Assembly (NCBI GenBank): GCA_038531945.1
Contig: JBCBBH010000003.1
Location: 248,001 to 312,000 of the forward strand
Length of the DNA stretch: 64,000 nucleotides
From: CALBPI01 sp038531945
GTDB lineage: Bacteria; Pseudomonadota; Gammaproteobacteria; Steroidobacterales; Woeseiaceae
Direction: 5' to 3'
Made by a program: the position numbers and the translations under genes. The notes under the pieces are model-generated. The model was given only the letters and a program-made list of their open reading frames with translations. It had not been told where the DNA came from and did not search any database. Numbering within the stretch: position 1 is the stretch's first letter; the number at the start of each line of letters is the position of its first letter. Shown piece by piece: positions 7,958-17,201 of the stretch.

Positions 7958-10900
7958 TCGGCGCTACCAAATCCGCCGCCACCGGGCGTCAGGATTTCGA
8001 TTCGATCTCCGGCGCGTAGGTCCGCACTGCAAACCGCGTGTAGCGTCTCGACTGTGCCGTCGGAACGGATGACTCGATTGACGCCGGGTAATCCTGCCTG
8101 GCCACCGTCCAGTCCTTGCGGCGCCAATCGACGATTGCTGCTGAGCAATGACATGCTCATAGCCTCCAGCACCTCGATGCGGCGGATTGCTCCATCGCCA
8201 CCGGCCCATTGACCGCGGCCGCCGCTGCCCCGTCGAACCGCGAATTCGTGCAGTCGCACGGGCAGGCGAGTCTCGAGGATCTCGGGATCGGTGCTGCGCG
8301 AGTTGGTCATGTGGGTCTGCACCACGGGGACGCCGGGAAAACCCGGACCTGCGCCGCTGCCGCCGGCGATTGTTTCGTAGTATTGAACGCGTTGGTTGCC
8401 GAACGTGAGATTGTTCATGGTGCCTTGCCCGTGAGCGAGCACGCCGGCCGCGGCGAACAGCGCGTTTGTGATGGCTTGCGACGTCTCGACGTTGCCAGCG
8501 ACCACGGCTGCTGGCGGTTGCGGACTGAGCATGCAATCTGCGGGGATTTGGATATCCACGTCCGCGAGGCAACCATCGTTCAATGGGATGTCACGGTTCG
8601 CCATCACGCGCATGAAATACAAGACGGCAGCGCGCGCCACGGCTGCCGGCGCATTGAAGTTTGATGTGTGTTGCTTGCTGGTGCCATTGAAATCGACAGC
8701 AAGTCGATCGCGGTCGACCGTCAGCGTGACCTGGATGCGGCTGCCGTCGTCGAGCTCAACCATCGCGCAACCGTCGGTCAGTTCACTCAAAACTGTTCGG
8801 ACTGCGCTGCGTGCGTTATCGAAAACGTGGTGCATGTAGCGTGTCACAGTCGCCTCGCCAAAGTGGTCGATCAGCTGATCGAGTTGGTCACTTCCTTCTT
8901 GAAGTGCCGCGAGTTGTGCGCGCAAATCACTGAGGTTGCGTGCGGGTGCACGCGCCGGTAGCTGGCTGTTCGTCAAATGCTGCAGGAGTGCCTCGTCGCG
9001 TAACACGCCACTGCGTACCAGCAGGAAATTGTCAAACAGAATGCCCTCGTCATCGATCGATCGACTGGTGGCTGGCATCGAGCCCGGAGTCAGTCCTCCG
9101 ACGTCGGCGTGGTGCGCGCGACTGGCGAGAAAAAATCTGAGGGTCTTGTCGGCATCAAACCAAGGGCGGATGGCGGTGATATCCGGCAAATGCGTGCCAC
9201 CCGCATACGGGCTGTTAATCAGATAGACATCGCCAGGCTGGAGAGATTGGATACCCTCAAGAACATGTCGAACACTGGCGCCCATGGACCCGAGATGGAC
9301 TGGCATGTGCGGCGCGTTAGCGATCAGTCGAGCGTTGGCATCGAACAGTGCGCAGGAATAGTCCAGCCGCTCGCGGATGTTGACCGACTGGGCGGTTTTT
9401 TCCAGGACGTGCCCCATGTGCTCTGCGACTAGCGTGAAGCGACGGTTGAAGATCTCCAGCAACGCGGGGTCGGATGATGACGTGCCGTCATGCGCGGGGC
9501 GCCGATCGGCTTGCGAGGCTTTATGTTCCAGTAACAGGTGGCCGCCCGCGTTGCGTTGAACGTGCCATTCCGGGGCGACCCAGATGGTTGTGTGATCGTC
9601 CGCGATGATCACGGGTCCGGCGATCGGTTGATCCGACAACGCTTGCGGCGATCGGACAGGAACCTGCTCCCACTCTCCATCAATCCAGCAGCGGCACTCT
9701 GTGCTTACAGGTTCGATTTGCGGTTCGTCGCTCAATACGTACTCTACGCTGTCTCCAACATGTGCAAAGCGCACCGAGTGAACGTGCAGTTCACCGTCGG
9801 GCTTAATGCCATATCGCTGCGCATGAAGCGTGCGAAATTCCCGCTTGATGCCATCCATACTGCCCCAGCCCACTTCCAGAACGCCGTCGGAACCGCTCAC
9901 GCTGACCATCACAGTGGTCTCGAGGTCAGATTTTTTGTCTAGCGAATTCGAGTGATCCTCTCGCTGGCTGTCGAGCGCGGCCCAACACGTCTTGAGCGGT
10001 TGATCGACGCTCGCCTCGAACAGTCGGCGGTGTTGGGCGATACCAATGCCCAATGCACTGAGTACGCCCGCGCGGGGGTGTAACCAAATCTTCTGGATGC
10101 CGAGCCGGCTTGCAACAGCGCATGCGATTTGACCGGCGGCGCCGCCGAACGCTCCAAGAACGAAGGACCTGAGATCGCTGCCATGGCGAAGCGCTACTTG
10201 ATGTGCAGCTCCGGCGATTTGCTCAACACCGATATCCAGCCAACGCTGTGCGAGCGCCTCGACCGAATACTGCTCAAGCGCCGTGGCGTGTTGTTGCCGC
10301 AAGTGATCCAGCGCCTGGTGACTGGCAGGGGCATCCAGGGGTTGCTCGCCGTCATGGCCGAACACGCGTGGTAATACCTCAGCGGGAAGCCGACCCAGTA
10401 CGACGTTGGCGTCGGTCAGCGTTGCCGGTCCCGCCAGACCGTAGGCCGCCGGGCCGGGCTGTGCGCCGGCAGACTCCGGACCGACCTGCAGGCGTCCGTC
10501 GACGCAGGTGAGCAAAGAACCTCCGCCACTGGCAATCGTGTCCAACCGCAGCATCGGCGTGTGCAATCGGTAACCACCGACTTCGTTGTCAGTGCGCTGC
10601 TCGAACCGACCCTGCCAGTGGCAAATGTCGGTCGATGTGCCTCCCATGTCCATGCCGATCAGCGCATTGAGATCCAAACCATTGCCTTCGCGCGCTAACG
10701 CCACCAGACCGCCAGCCGGACCCGAAAGTACAGCATCCTTGCCTCGCACTTTGTCCGCCTCATCGAGACCACCATGACTTTGCATGAAGTCGATACGCGT
10801 GACCGAAGCGACGTTTGCCAGGGCGTGTTTGAAGCCGCGGATGTAGGACTGCAGCACCGGAGTGAGCCAGGTATCCACCCAGGTGGTTTCTGTTCTTTGC

Positions 10901-11517
10901 AGATAGCCTTGAACGGGCGCCGTCTCATGACTGCACGTCACATGCGCGATGCCCGCGGCCTTGGCGATCTGTTTCGCCTCGAGCTCGTGTTTCGGGTGCT
11001 GCCAATTGTGCAGCAGACTAATCGCGAGGTGCTGGACGCCGTCGTTCGCCAGCTGAACGAAAGCGTTTTGCAGCGCCTCTGGGTCGTGTGCTGAGATTTC
11101 CTCTCCGGTTGCGCTGACTCGCGCGGGTGTCGTCAGAATCTCGTGGACGGGCAGGTCGCGCTTACTGAGTGCCAAACCGAACAACTGGTCGCGGCGTTGA
11201 TCGGCGATCTCCAGTAGGTCTTCGAAACCTTCGGTCAGCAGCAGGGCAACGGGAGGCGCTTTTCGCTCCAGAAGAGCATTCGTTGCGACCGTTGTTCCGA
11301 TCCGGATGCTATCGATCGTTCGCTCAAACTGCGGCGACGCATCGAGAATGGCGGTGATACACGCAACTGCTGCGTCGTCATACATCTCGGGTGCGACTGA
11401 GCGCTGCTTGCGGACGCGTTGGGAGCCGTCGGGTGCCAGCGCGATCACGTCCGTGAAGGTGCCTCCGCGATCAATCCAGAACTGCCACCCGGGTTGTTTG
11501 TCGCTATCTTCAGACAT
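7954..11517 (-). CDS. 5-oxoprolinase / hydantoinase A-B fusion protein
   Basis: A 1187-aa fused enzyme. Residues ~10-180 are the hydantoinase A N-terminal domain (WIDRGGTFTDV is the ATP-binding start). Residues ~200-500 are the hydantoinase A ATPase core (DMGGTSTDICHW). Residues ~680-1180 are the hydantoinase B domain (HMPVHLGSMGASV, INSPYAGGTHLPD). Fused proteins of this order hydrolyse 5-oxoproline or related lactams/hydantoins using ATP; the length is near that of bacterial and eukaryotic 5-oxoprolinases. The divergent symporter begins only 19 bases from the start codon, suggesting uptake and hydrolysis of one substrate. Its stop overlaps the sheath-like gene's stop by 4 bases. The exact substrate is inferred. 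Confidence 0.88.
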   Translation of the reverse strand: MSEDSDKQPGWQFWIDRGGTFTDVIALAPDGSQRVRKQRSVAPEMYDDAAVACITAILDASPQFERTIDSIRIGTTVATNALLERKAPPVALLLTEGFEDLLEIADQRRDQLFGLALSKRDLPVHEILTTPARVSATGEEISAHDPEALQNAFVQLANDGVQHLAISLLHNWQHPKHELEAKQIAKAAGIAHVTCSHETAPVQGYLQRTETTWVDTWLTPVLQSYIRGFKHALANVASVTRIDFMQSHGGLDEADKVRGKDAVLSGPAGGLVALAREGNGLDLNALIGMDMGGTSTDICHWQGRFEQRTDNEVGGYRLHTPMLRLDTIASGGGSLLTCVDGRLQVGPESAGAQPGPAAYGLAGPATLTDANVVLGRLPAEVLPRVFGHDGEQPLDAPASHQALDHLRQQHATALEQYSVEALAQRWLDIGVEQIAGAAHQVALRHGSDLRSFVLGAFGGAAGQIACAVASRLGIQKIWLHPRAGVLSALGIGIAQHRRLFEASVDQPLKTCWAALDSQREDHSNSLDKKSDLETTVMVSVSGSDGVLEVGWGSMDGIKREFRTLHAQRYGIKPDGELHVHSVRFAHVGDSVEYVLSDEPQIEPVSTECRCWIDGEWEQVPVRSPQALSDQPIAGPVIIADDHTTIWVAPEWHVQRNAGGHLLLEHKASQADRRPAHDGTSSSDPALLEIFNRRFTLVAEHMGHVLEKTAQSVNIRERLDYSCALFDANARLIANAPHMPVHLGSMGASVRHVLEGIQSLQPGDVYLINSPYAGGTHLPDITAIRPWFDADKTLRFFLASRAHHADVGGLTPGSMPATSRSIDDEGILFDNFLLVRSGVLRDEALLQHLTNSQLPARAPARNLSDLRAQLAALQEGSDQLDQLIDHFGEATVTRYMHHVFDNARSAVRTVLSELTDGCAMVELDDGSRIQVTLTVDRDRLAVDFNGTSKQHTSNFNAPAAVARAAVLYFMRVMANRDIPLNDGCLADVDIQIPADCMLSPQPPAAVVAGNVETSQAITNALFAAAGVLAHGQGTMNNLTFGNQRVQYYETIAGGSGAGPGFPGVPVVQTHMTNSRSTDPEILETRLPVRLHEFAVRRGSGGRGQWAGGDGAIRRIEVLEAMSMSLLSSNRRLAPQGLDGGQAGLPGVNRVIRSDGTVETLHAVCSADLRAGDRIEILTPGGGGFGSAD

Positions 11518-11536
11518 GATCCGCTACCATAGCGCA

Positions 11537-12916
11537 ATGACGCGCGACGCCACGGTACTGGCCACGCTCGCTGCCTACAACCTGCTTTTGCTTGGGATGG
11601 GCATCTGGGCATCCAGCCGCAATCGGGACAACCGTGATTTTCTTCTTGCCGGTGGACGAATGGGTGGCTGGGTCGCTGGCCTGTCCGCAAGTGCAAGCTC
11701 GTCTTCGGCATGGACTCTGCTCGGGGTGAGTGGCAGTGCATACCTGTGGGGCTACCAGGCGCTGTGGCTGCTGCCCGCGACCCTCGGCGGCTTTCTCATC
11801 AATTGGGTGTGGGTAGCGCCCAGGTTGCAGCGTTTGGCGCAGGCGGAGGGCGCTTTGACGCTGACAGCGATCATCGCGCCAGCGGCGCTCGGCCGCGCGC
11901 GCGTGCCTGTCATGCGGATCGCCAGCTTGATCATCGTGTTCTGCTTCTCGTTCTACATCGCCGCGCAGTTCGATGGTGCCGGCAAGGCATTCGCAGAGAA
12001 CTTCGGATGGTCCGAGAGTCTGTCAATTATGGTCGGCGCAGCCGTTGTCGCGGCCTACACCATGGTCGGTGGGTTCTGGGCTGTCAGCGTGACCGACGCG
12101 CTGCAGGCGCTGTTGATGGTTTTCGTGGCGGTTGTCTTGCCAAGCCTGGTGTTGGTTTCTGGCGTGCCAGCAGAAGCACCGCCACCAGCGCCGTTGATCC
12201 ACGCATCGACGCCGATTGCGATCGGTTTTGTGCTCGGGACACTCGGAATTGGTCTCGGTTACCCTGGCCAACCTCACGTCGTCAGTCGGTTCATGGCGTT
12301 GGCCGATCAGCGCGAACTGATCAAGGGACGGCGTGTTGCGCTGATCTGGGCGGTGCTGGTGTACAGCGGCATGCTGACCCTCGGCCTTGCCGCACGGCGT
12401 CTCGGGTTGGTGGTTGGCGACGGGGAGGCCGTACTCTTTGCGGCGGCCAATGCCGTATTGCCGCCGGTTGCGGCCGGATTGGTACTCGCTGCTGTGCTGG
12501 CCGCGATCATGTCGACGGCCGATAGTCAGTTGTTAACCGCGTCCGGCGCCATCGCCTACGACTGGCGTGCCAATAACGCGGATGCGGCTCATGCGCCGAC
12601 GCTGACACGCGTCGTTGTGTTGTTGGTCTGCGTGGTAGCCGTCGGTCTTGCTATTGGTCTGCCACAAGACATTTTCTCACGTGTCTTGTTCGCCTGGCAT
12701 GCGATCGGTTCCGCATTCGGCCCGTTGCTGATTGCGCGACTTGTCGGGTTCCAGCCAGGCGTATCGCGCACGCTTGCGTCGATGCTTGTTGGGTTCGGAC
12801 TGACCGTTGTGTTGCATGCACAGCCGAATGCCCCGGGTGACTGGATTGAGCGGTTGGTGCCACTGATGCTTGCTGCAGTGGTCTTGATCGGAAGCCGCCG
12901 GAAAAACGCCACATGA
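11537..12916 (+). CDS. Sodium:solute symporter family transporter
   Basis: A 459-aa inner membrane protein with about 12-13 hydrophobic segments, related to the PutP/SSS family. FLLAGGRMGGWVAGLSASAS near residues 35-55 is the typical TM2 region of the family, and GLGYPGQPHVVSRFMAL near 240 matches the conserved PutP-like loop. The frame runs open upstream to 11306 inside the oxoprolinase gene, but ATG at 11537 gives the family N-terminus. No clear Shine-Dalgarno site is visible. It lies divergent to the oxoprolinase gene and overlaps the next gene by 4 bases. The solute is unknown; a lactam or amino acid substrate is suggested by context only. Confidence 0.88.
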   Translation: MTRDATVLATLAAYNLLLLGMGIWASSRNRDNRDFLLAGGRMGGWVAGLSASASSSSAWTLLGVSGSAYLWGYQALWLLPATLGGFLINWVWVAPRLQRLAQAEGALTLTAIIAPAALGRARVPVMRIASLIIVFCFSFYIAAQFDGAGKAFAENFGWSESLSIMVGAAVVAAYTMVGGFWAVSVTDALQALLMVFVAVVLPSLVLVSGVPAEAPPPAPLIHASTPIAIGFVLGTLGIGLGYPGQPHVVSRFMALADQRELIKGRRVALIWAVLVYSGMLTLGLAARRLGLVVGDGEAVLFAAANAVLPPVAAGLVLAAVLAAIMSTADSQLLTASGAIAYDWRANNADAAHAPTLTRVVVLLVCVVAVGLAIGLPQDIFSRVLFAWHAIGSAFGPLLIARLVGFQPGVSRTLASMLVGFGLTVVLHAQPNAPGDWIERLVPLMLAAVVLIGSRRKNAT

Positions 12917-14415
12917 CCGTCGGTCAAACATGGCGTGTCGTACTGGGTGTGGTTTTGTTCGCACTGCTCGCACTCGTGCTCAATCTGATATTGGGATTGA
13001 CCGATCGCGCGCTCACGCTTTGGGAGCGGCTGGCCGATGCGCCGGTGGGGCTGCGTTACGGCCTACTCGCAAGTTTTGTGATGGTCGGTGCAGGGCTGGG
13101 CGTATTCTTCTGGCGGTTACTGTTCCGACGGTCCCGTCGCAGCGTGAAAGCGCAGCGGGAGCTGCGCGACCCGGCGGCGCTTCAGACTCGTGCGCAAGAT
13201 CTCGCCGAGCAAGGTATCGACACAGAAAAGGCGCGGCAGACCTTGGCCGAACTCGCAGAGGGTGCCAACGACGAATTGGATATTGTTCTGTTCGGCGCGG
13301 TCAGCACCGGTAAGTCCTCACTGGCGCGTGCGCTGCTGCCGGATGCGGTGGTCGAAGTATCGCCGGTAGCAGGTTCAACCCGCGACGTTCAGCGTTTTGT
13401 TTGGGAGGCGAAAAACGGCGCCATGATCCGTATTGCCGATCTACCGGGACTGGAAGCGGTGGGCGGTGAAGTCGACGCGCAGATGATGGACGAAGCACGA
13501 CGTGCGCACGTCGTGGTCTTCGTCACGGATAGTGATCTCACCCGACAGCAAACCGACGCGCTGAAGACGCTGCGGGCCACCGGTAAACCGATGATCGTTT
13601 CGTTGAACAAGGCCGACCGCTACAACGAGGCGGGTCTGTCGGCGCTGAAGCGCTCGATCGCGGATCGGTTAGACGACAAACCGGATCGTGACAGTGTCGC
13701 CCCCGTGCTGGTGGTCACTATCGCCGGCGGGGAGCAGGATGTGGTCGTCACGGATGCGGCGGGGGAGGTTCACCGCGAGACGCGGACGCGTGGCGCTGAG
13801 ATCCAGGAGTTGGTTCTGGCGCTTGAGGAACTGATCGGCGGCGATTTGCAAACGATTCACGCACTACGGGAGCGCGCACTCCTGGATCTGGCAACCGAGC
13901 AGTTGGCGCAAGCCGAGCAAGACTATCGCCAGCGTCGTGCTGAAGAGATTGTCACCGACACAACTCGCAAAGCGGTCATCGGTGCACTCGCTGCCGTAAC
14001 GCCGGGCACAGACGTGGTTATTCAGGGGTATCTTGGAACGGATCTGACACGTCGCCTGTGTCGCCTATACGGTGAGGATCCGCGAGATCTGGAAATTTCC
14101 CGTTTCCTGGATCTCAGCCAGAGCCGCGTCGGCAAGGTGCTACCGATTACGCTAGCTATCGCTGGCAATGCACTAAAGGCGTTCCCCGGTGTGGGAACCA
14201 TTGCCGGCGGACTCGTTCACGCAGTAGCGTATGGATTGATATTCGATGCGGTAGGCCGCGGCCTTGCGATTTCGCTCGCAGATGCAGGTGCGCTGCGAGC
14301 GCAGCAGGCTGCAGATGCTGTAGCAGATCAACTGGATGGCGATCTCAAGCGCGATGTTGGACGCATCGCGCGACTCGCGCTCGACCATTGGCGTGAATCG
14401 GACCGCCGCGAGTGA
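12913..14415 (+). CDS. Membrane-anchored GTPase, DUF697/YcjF-like (first of tandem pair)
   Basis: A 500-aa protein. Two membrane segments lie at residues ~8-28 and ~48-70. A coiled, charged linker leads to a GTPase domain with P-loop GAVSTGKSS at 128-136, DLPG as switch II near 177 and NKAD near 230. The C-terminal part (~350-460) is hydrophobic and glycine-rich, as in DUF697 (YcjF) proteins. The family is thought to act in membrane-associated stress functions, but no member has a settled role. It overlaps both neighbours by 4 bases and its product is a paralogue of the next gene's product, so a heteromeric membrane GTPase pair is a fair inference. Confidence 0.85.
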   Translation: MTVGQTWRVVLGVVLFALLALVLNLILGLTDRALTLWERLADAPVGLRYGLLASFVMVGAGLGVFFWRLLFRRSRRSVKAQRELRDPAALQTRAQDLAEQGIDTEKARQTLAELAEGANDELDIVLFGAVSTGKSSLARALLPDAVVEVSPVAGSTRDVQRFVWEAKNGAMIRIADLPGLEAVGGEVDAQMMDEARRAHVVVFVTDSDLTRQQTDALKTLRATGKPMIVSLNKADRYNEAGLSALKRSIADRLDDKPDRDSVAPVLVVTIAGGEQDVVVTDAAGEVHRETRTRGAEIQELVLALEELIGGDLQTIHALRERALLDLATEQLAQAEQDYRQRRAEEIVTDTTRKAVIGALAAVTPGTDVVIQGYLGTDLTRRLCRLYGEDPRDLEISRFLDLSQSRVGKVLPITLAIAGNALKAFPGVGTIAGGLVHAVAYGLIFDAVGRGLAISLADAGALRAQQAADAVADQLDGDLKRDVGRIARLALDHWRESDRRE

Positions 14416-15707
14416 CCGAACGTGGCGAGAAAGATCTGGAGCTGGCCAAACAGTCGCTGTCGGCGCTGCTCGAGGACGCGCGGCTGCCGGAGTCGGTTCG
14501 CGAGTCTCTCGCCGGTGACTATGCAGAGGTCAAAGCGATGCTCAACAAACTTGAGCAGGGCCACTTGCATGTTGCGGCGTTCGGCCGAGTCAGTACCGGC
14601 AAGTCTTCGTTGCTCAATGCCCTTGTAGGTGACGACGTATTTAGTGTCAGTCCCTTGCACGGTGAGACGCGGCGCGCATCGATTGCAGCGCTTGAGACCC
14701 ACGCGTCGGGTGGCGTGTTCGTTATCGATACGCCCGGCATCGACGAAGCGGACGGTGAGGGGCGCGAAGCGATTGCCAACGAGGTGGCTCGCCGCGCGGA
14801 CATCATTCTGTTCACGGTGGACAGTGATCTGACCGACAGCGAGCATCTGGCACTCGGCGAAATCGCTGCGTTGGGCACGCCCGTCCTGTTGGTGCTCAAC
14901 AAAAGCGACCACTATTCGGATCGCGAGCTGGAGTTGCTGCTATCAAGCTTACGGGCGCGCAGTTCACAATGGCTGCCGCCGGAGCGGGTCGTCGCGGTGA
15001 GTGCGCAACCTTCACCGGTCACCATGATCGTGCGCGATGCGGATGGGAGCGAGCGTGAGCAAACGCGGACTCGCGAGCCGGATCTCGATGCGCTGCGTGA
15101 GGCGATGTGGTCTATCGTCGAAAAAGAGGGCAAGACGCTCGCCGCATTGAACGCAACGTTGTTTGCTGCCGACCTGTCCGACAAGGTTGGCCATCGATTG
15201 GTTGCCGCGCGCAGCGAGTTGGCTGACCGTCTGGTTCGAACGTATTGCATCGGCAAGGGCTTGGCCGTCGGTTTGAATCCAGTCCCGGTTGCAGACTTGA
15301 TGGCTGCTGCCGCCATCGACATAGGCATGATCACGCATCTGTCGCAGGTTTTCGGCCTACCGATGTCGCGCAAAGACGCCGGTAAATTGGTGGGCGTGAT
15401 CAGCGGCGAGGCTATCGCGCTTATGGGAACACTGTGGGCGGTGCATGTTGTATCGAGTGCGCTGAAAGTCGGCACCGGAGGTTTGTCCACGGCGCTCACC
15501 GCCGGTGCGCAGGGTGCTATCGCCTACTATGGAACCTACGTGGTCGGTCAGGTTGCCCGAGAGTACCTCGCTTGTGGAAAGTCTTGGGGTCAGTCTGGGC
15601 CAAAACAGGTTGTGCGGACTATTCTGGATGGTATTGATCGGGATTCGATTCTGGCTCGCGCACGTGAGGATATTCGGGCACGCTTGGGGCGAAGCCAGGG
15701 ATCCTGA
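14412..15707 (+). CDS. DUF697/YcjF-like GTPase (second of tandem pair)
   Basis: A 431-aa GTPase starting with GTG in a GTGA overlap with the previous gene. The P-loop is GRVSTGKSSLLN at residues 58-69, switch II DTPGIDEADG near 110 and NKSD near 157. The C-terminal third has three weakly hydrophobic stretches (about 285-390), again DUF697-like. Unlike its upstream partner it has no N-terminal membrane segments, so one of the pair may be anchored and the other recruited. Both share an acidic loop with REQTRTREPDL or RETRTRGAEI, which points to duplication. Function is unknown. Confidence 0.85.
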   Translation: MTERGEKDLELAKQSLSALLEDARLPESVRESLAGDYAEVKAMLNKLEQGHLHVAAFGRVSTGKSSLLNALVGDDVFSVSPLHGETRRASIAALETHASGGVFVIDTPGIDEADGEGREAIANEVARRADIILFTVDSDLTDSEHLALGEIAALGTPVLLVLNKSDHYSDRELELLLSSLRARSSQWLPPERVVAVSAQPSPVTMIVRDADGSEREQTRTREPDLDALREAMWSIVEKEGKTLAALNATLFAADLSDKVGHRLVAARSELADRLVRTYCIGKGLAVGLNPVPVADLMAAAAIDIGMITHLSQVFGLPMSRKDAGKLVGVISGEAIALMGTLWAVHVVSSALKVGTGGLSTALTAGAQGAIAYYGTYVVGQVAREYLACGKSWGQSGPKQVVRTILDGIDRDSILARAREDIRARLGRSQGS

Positions 15708-15723
15708 ACGAGGAGTGACAGCA

Positions 15724-16227
15724 ATGCAGGTAGTGTTCTCACACGGACTGGAGTCCGGGCCGTGGGGTAGCAAGATCACGGCGATGGCGGAGGTCGCGAA
15801 GGCGCGTAATGCGCGCGTGACGTCAGTGGATTATCAGGGAATGCGCGAGCCACAGCCGCGCGTTGACAAGCTGTTGCAGTGTCTTGCAAGTCTGCCGCAG
15901 GAACCGACGGTATTGGTCGGGTCGAGCATGGGTGGACACGTGGCGACGGCGGTTGCAAACCAGCGTCCGGTCGCGGGGCTGTTCGTACTCGCACCCGCCT
16001 TTTTCATGCCGGGTTTCGAGGCGATCACGCCAGCGGTGCCGGACTGTCCGATGGAGATCGTGCACGGTTGGCATGATGATGTGGTTCCGGTTTCAAACTC
16101 ACTGCGATACGTCGAAGCGGGCACCGTCACAGTGCACCTCGTCGATAGTGATCACCGCCTCGGGAGTGCGCTGCCCGAAATTTGCCAATGGTTCGACCGC
16201 TTCCTCGCCGGTTTGCAAGACCAATGA
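15724..16227 (+). CDS. YqiA-like alpha/beta hydrolase (putative esterase)
   Basis: A 167-aa small alpha/beta hydrolase. The nucleophile elbow is GSSMGG near residues 63-68. The oxyanion block FSHGLESGPWG is at 4-14, and a late HGWHDDVVP (aspartate) and DSDHRL (histidine) complete the likely catalytic triad. Length and order match YqiA/UPF0227-type esterases. ATG at 15724 is preceded by AGGAG at the usual distance, so the longer frame from 15505 is ignored. It overlaps the PhzF-like gene by 4 bases (ATGA). The substrate is unknown. Confidence 0.85.
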   Translation: MQVVFSHGLESGPWGSKITAMAEVAKARNARVTSVDYQGMREPQPRVDKLLQCLASLPQEPTVLVGSSMGGHVATAVANQRPVAGLFVLAPAFFMPGFEAITPAVPDCPMEIVHGWHDDVVPVSNSLRYVEAGTVTVHLVDSDHRLGSALPEICQWFDRFLAGLQDQ

Positions 16228-17105
16228 GTTCGCTGCCGTTCGTCATTGTTGATGTCTTCACAAGGACGCCCGGGGGCGGCAATCCACTTGCCGTTGTTTT
16301 TGACGCAGAAGGAGTTGATGACGCGACCCTGCAGCGCATCGCGCGCGAGTTCAATTTCTCCGAGACGACGTTTGTTCTGCCGCCGACCCAGACCGATCAT
16401 GACTATAGAGTCAGAATTTTCACGCCGACTCGCGAGGTCCCGTTTGCTGGCCATCCCAACATCGGCACGGCGTGCGTGCTTGCCGAGCGCGGTATGGCGC
16501 GCAACGGCGGGTTTCGGTTCGAGGAATTGGCGGGAACTGTGGAAATTGAGGTCACCACTCAGCCCGAGTTGTGGGCGAGGCTACGTGCGCCTGGTGCGCT
16601 GACGACCGGTGATGGTGAGTCTGTGGGTCTGGTCGCCGAAGCGATCGGGTTAGCGCCAAACGATATCGTTACCGATACTCACGAGCCACTCGAGGCCTCG
16701 GTAGGGCTCGAGTTCACGATGGTTGAGCTGAGGACACGGCAAGCGTTGTCACGTGCTGAAGTGAATGTCACGGCCTTGAAGGCGGCGCACGCGGCCGGTA
16801 TCAACCCGGATTTGCACTGCTACGTTCGAGACGCGCAAAACATCGAGGCCAGAATGTTCGCGCCGATGGATGGTGTGATCGAGGACCCGGCGACCGGTAG
16901 TGCTAACTGCGCGCTGACGGCACTGCTGACGGCGCTGCATCCTGACGAGGACGTTCGACTGGAGTGGCAGGTCTCGCAAGGGGTCGATATGGGTCGTCCG
17001 AGTGTCCTCGCGTTGGCGACCGAAAAAATTGGTGGGCGGCTAAGCGATGTCTGGTTAGCGGGTCACAGTCGCGTGTTCGCTGACGGTAAGTTGAGGTTGG
17101 ACTAA
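16224..17105 (+). CDS. PhzF family isomerase/epimerase-like protein
   Basis: A 293-aa protein of the PhzF/diaminopimelate epimerase-like fold. The N-terminal DVFTRTPGGGNPLAVV and the active acidic residue in FNFSETTFVLPP (Glu46 region) are standard. EVPFAGHPNIGTACVL near 80-95 is the second conserved block, and the C-terminal half carries EDPATGSANCAL, the mirror glycine-rich motif. Family members isomerise small carboxylic metabolites; only PhzF of phenazine producers has a settled role, and no phenazine genes are nearby. The start overlaps the hydrolase stop as ATGA. Confidence 0.9.
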   Translation: MSSLPFVIVDVFTRTPGGGNPLAVVFDAEGVDDATLQRIAREFNFSETTFVLPPTQTDHDYRVRIFTPTREVPFAGHPNIGTACVLAERGMARNGGFRFEELAGTVEIEVTTQPELWARLRAPGALTTGDGESVGLVAEAIGLAPNDIVTDTHEPLEASVGLEFTMVELRTRQALSRAEVNVTALKAAHAAGINPDLHCYVRDAQNIEARMFAPMDGVIEDPATGSANCALTALLTALHPDEDVRLEWQVSQGVDMGRPSVLALATEKIGGRLSDVWLAGHSRVFADGKLRLD

Positions 17106-17180
17106 CCCGCAGCAACGTCAGCAGCGATCGTTTGACTGTGCAGGGTTCCCTGCGACCGTCCTGATAGTCCTAGCGGGCAA

Positions 17181-17201
17181 GCGGCTGATCGCGTCAGCCG
17201 C
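17181..17201. terminator. Short hairpin between convergent PhzF-like gene and glk
   Basis: Arms GCGGCTGA (17181-17188) and TCAGCCGC (17194-17201) are a perfect 8-base inverted repeat with a 5-base loop. The right arm includes the glk stop codon. Neither side has a strong T-run, so termination is only suggested by the position between convergent genes. Confidence 0.35.
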
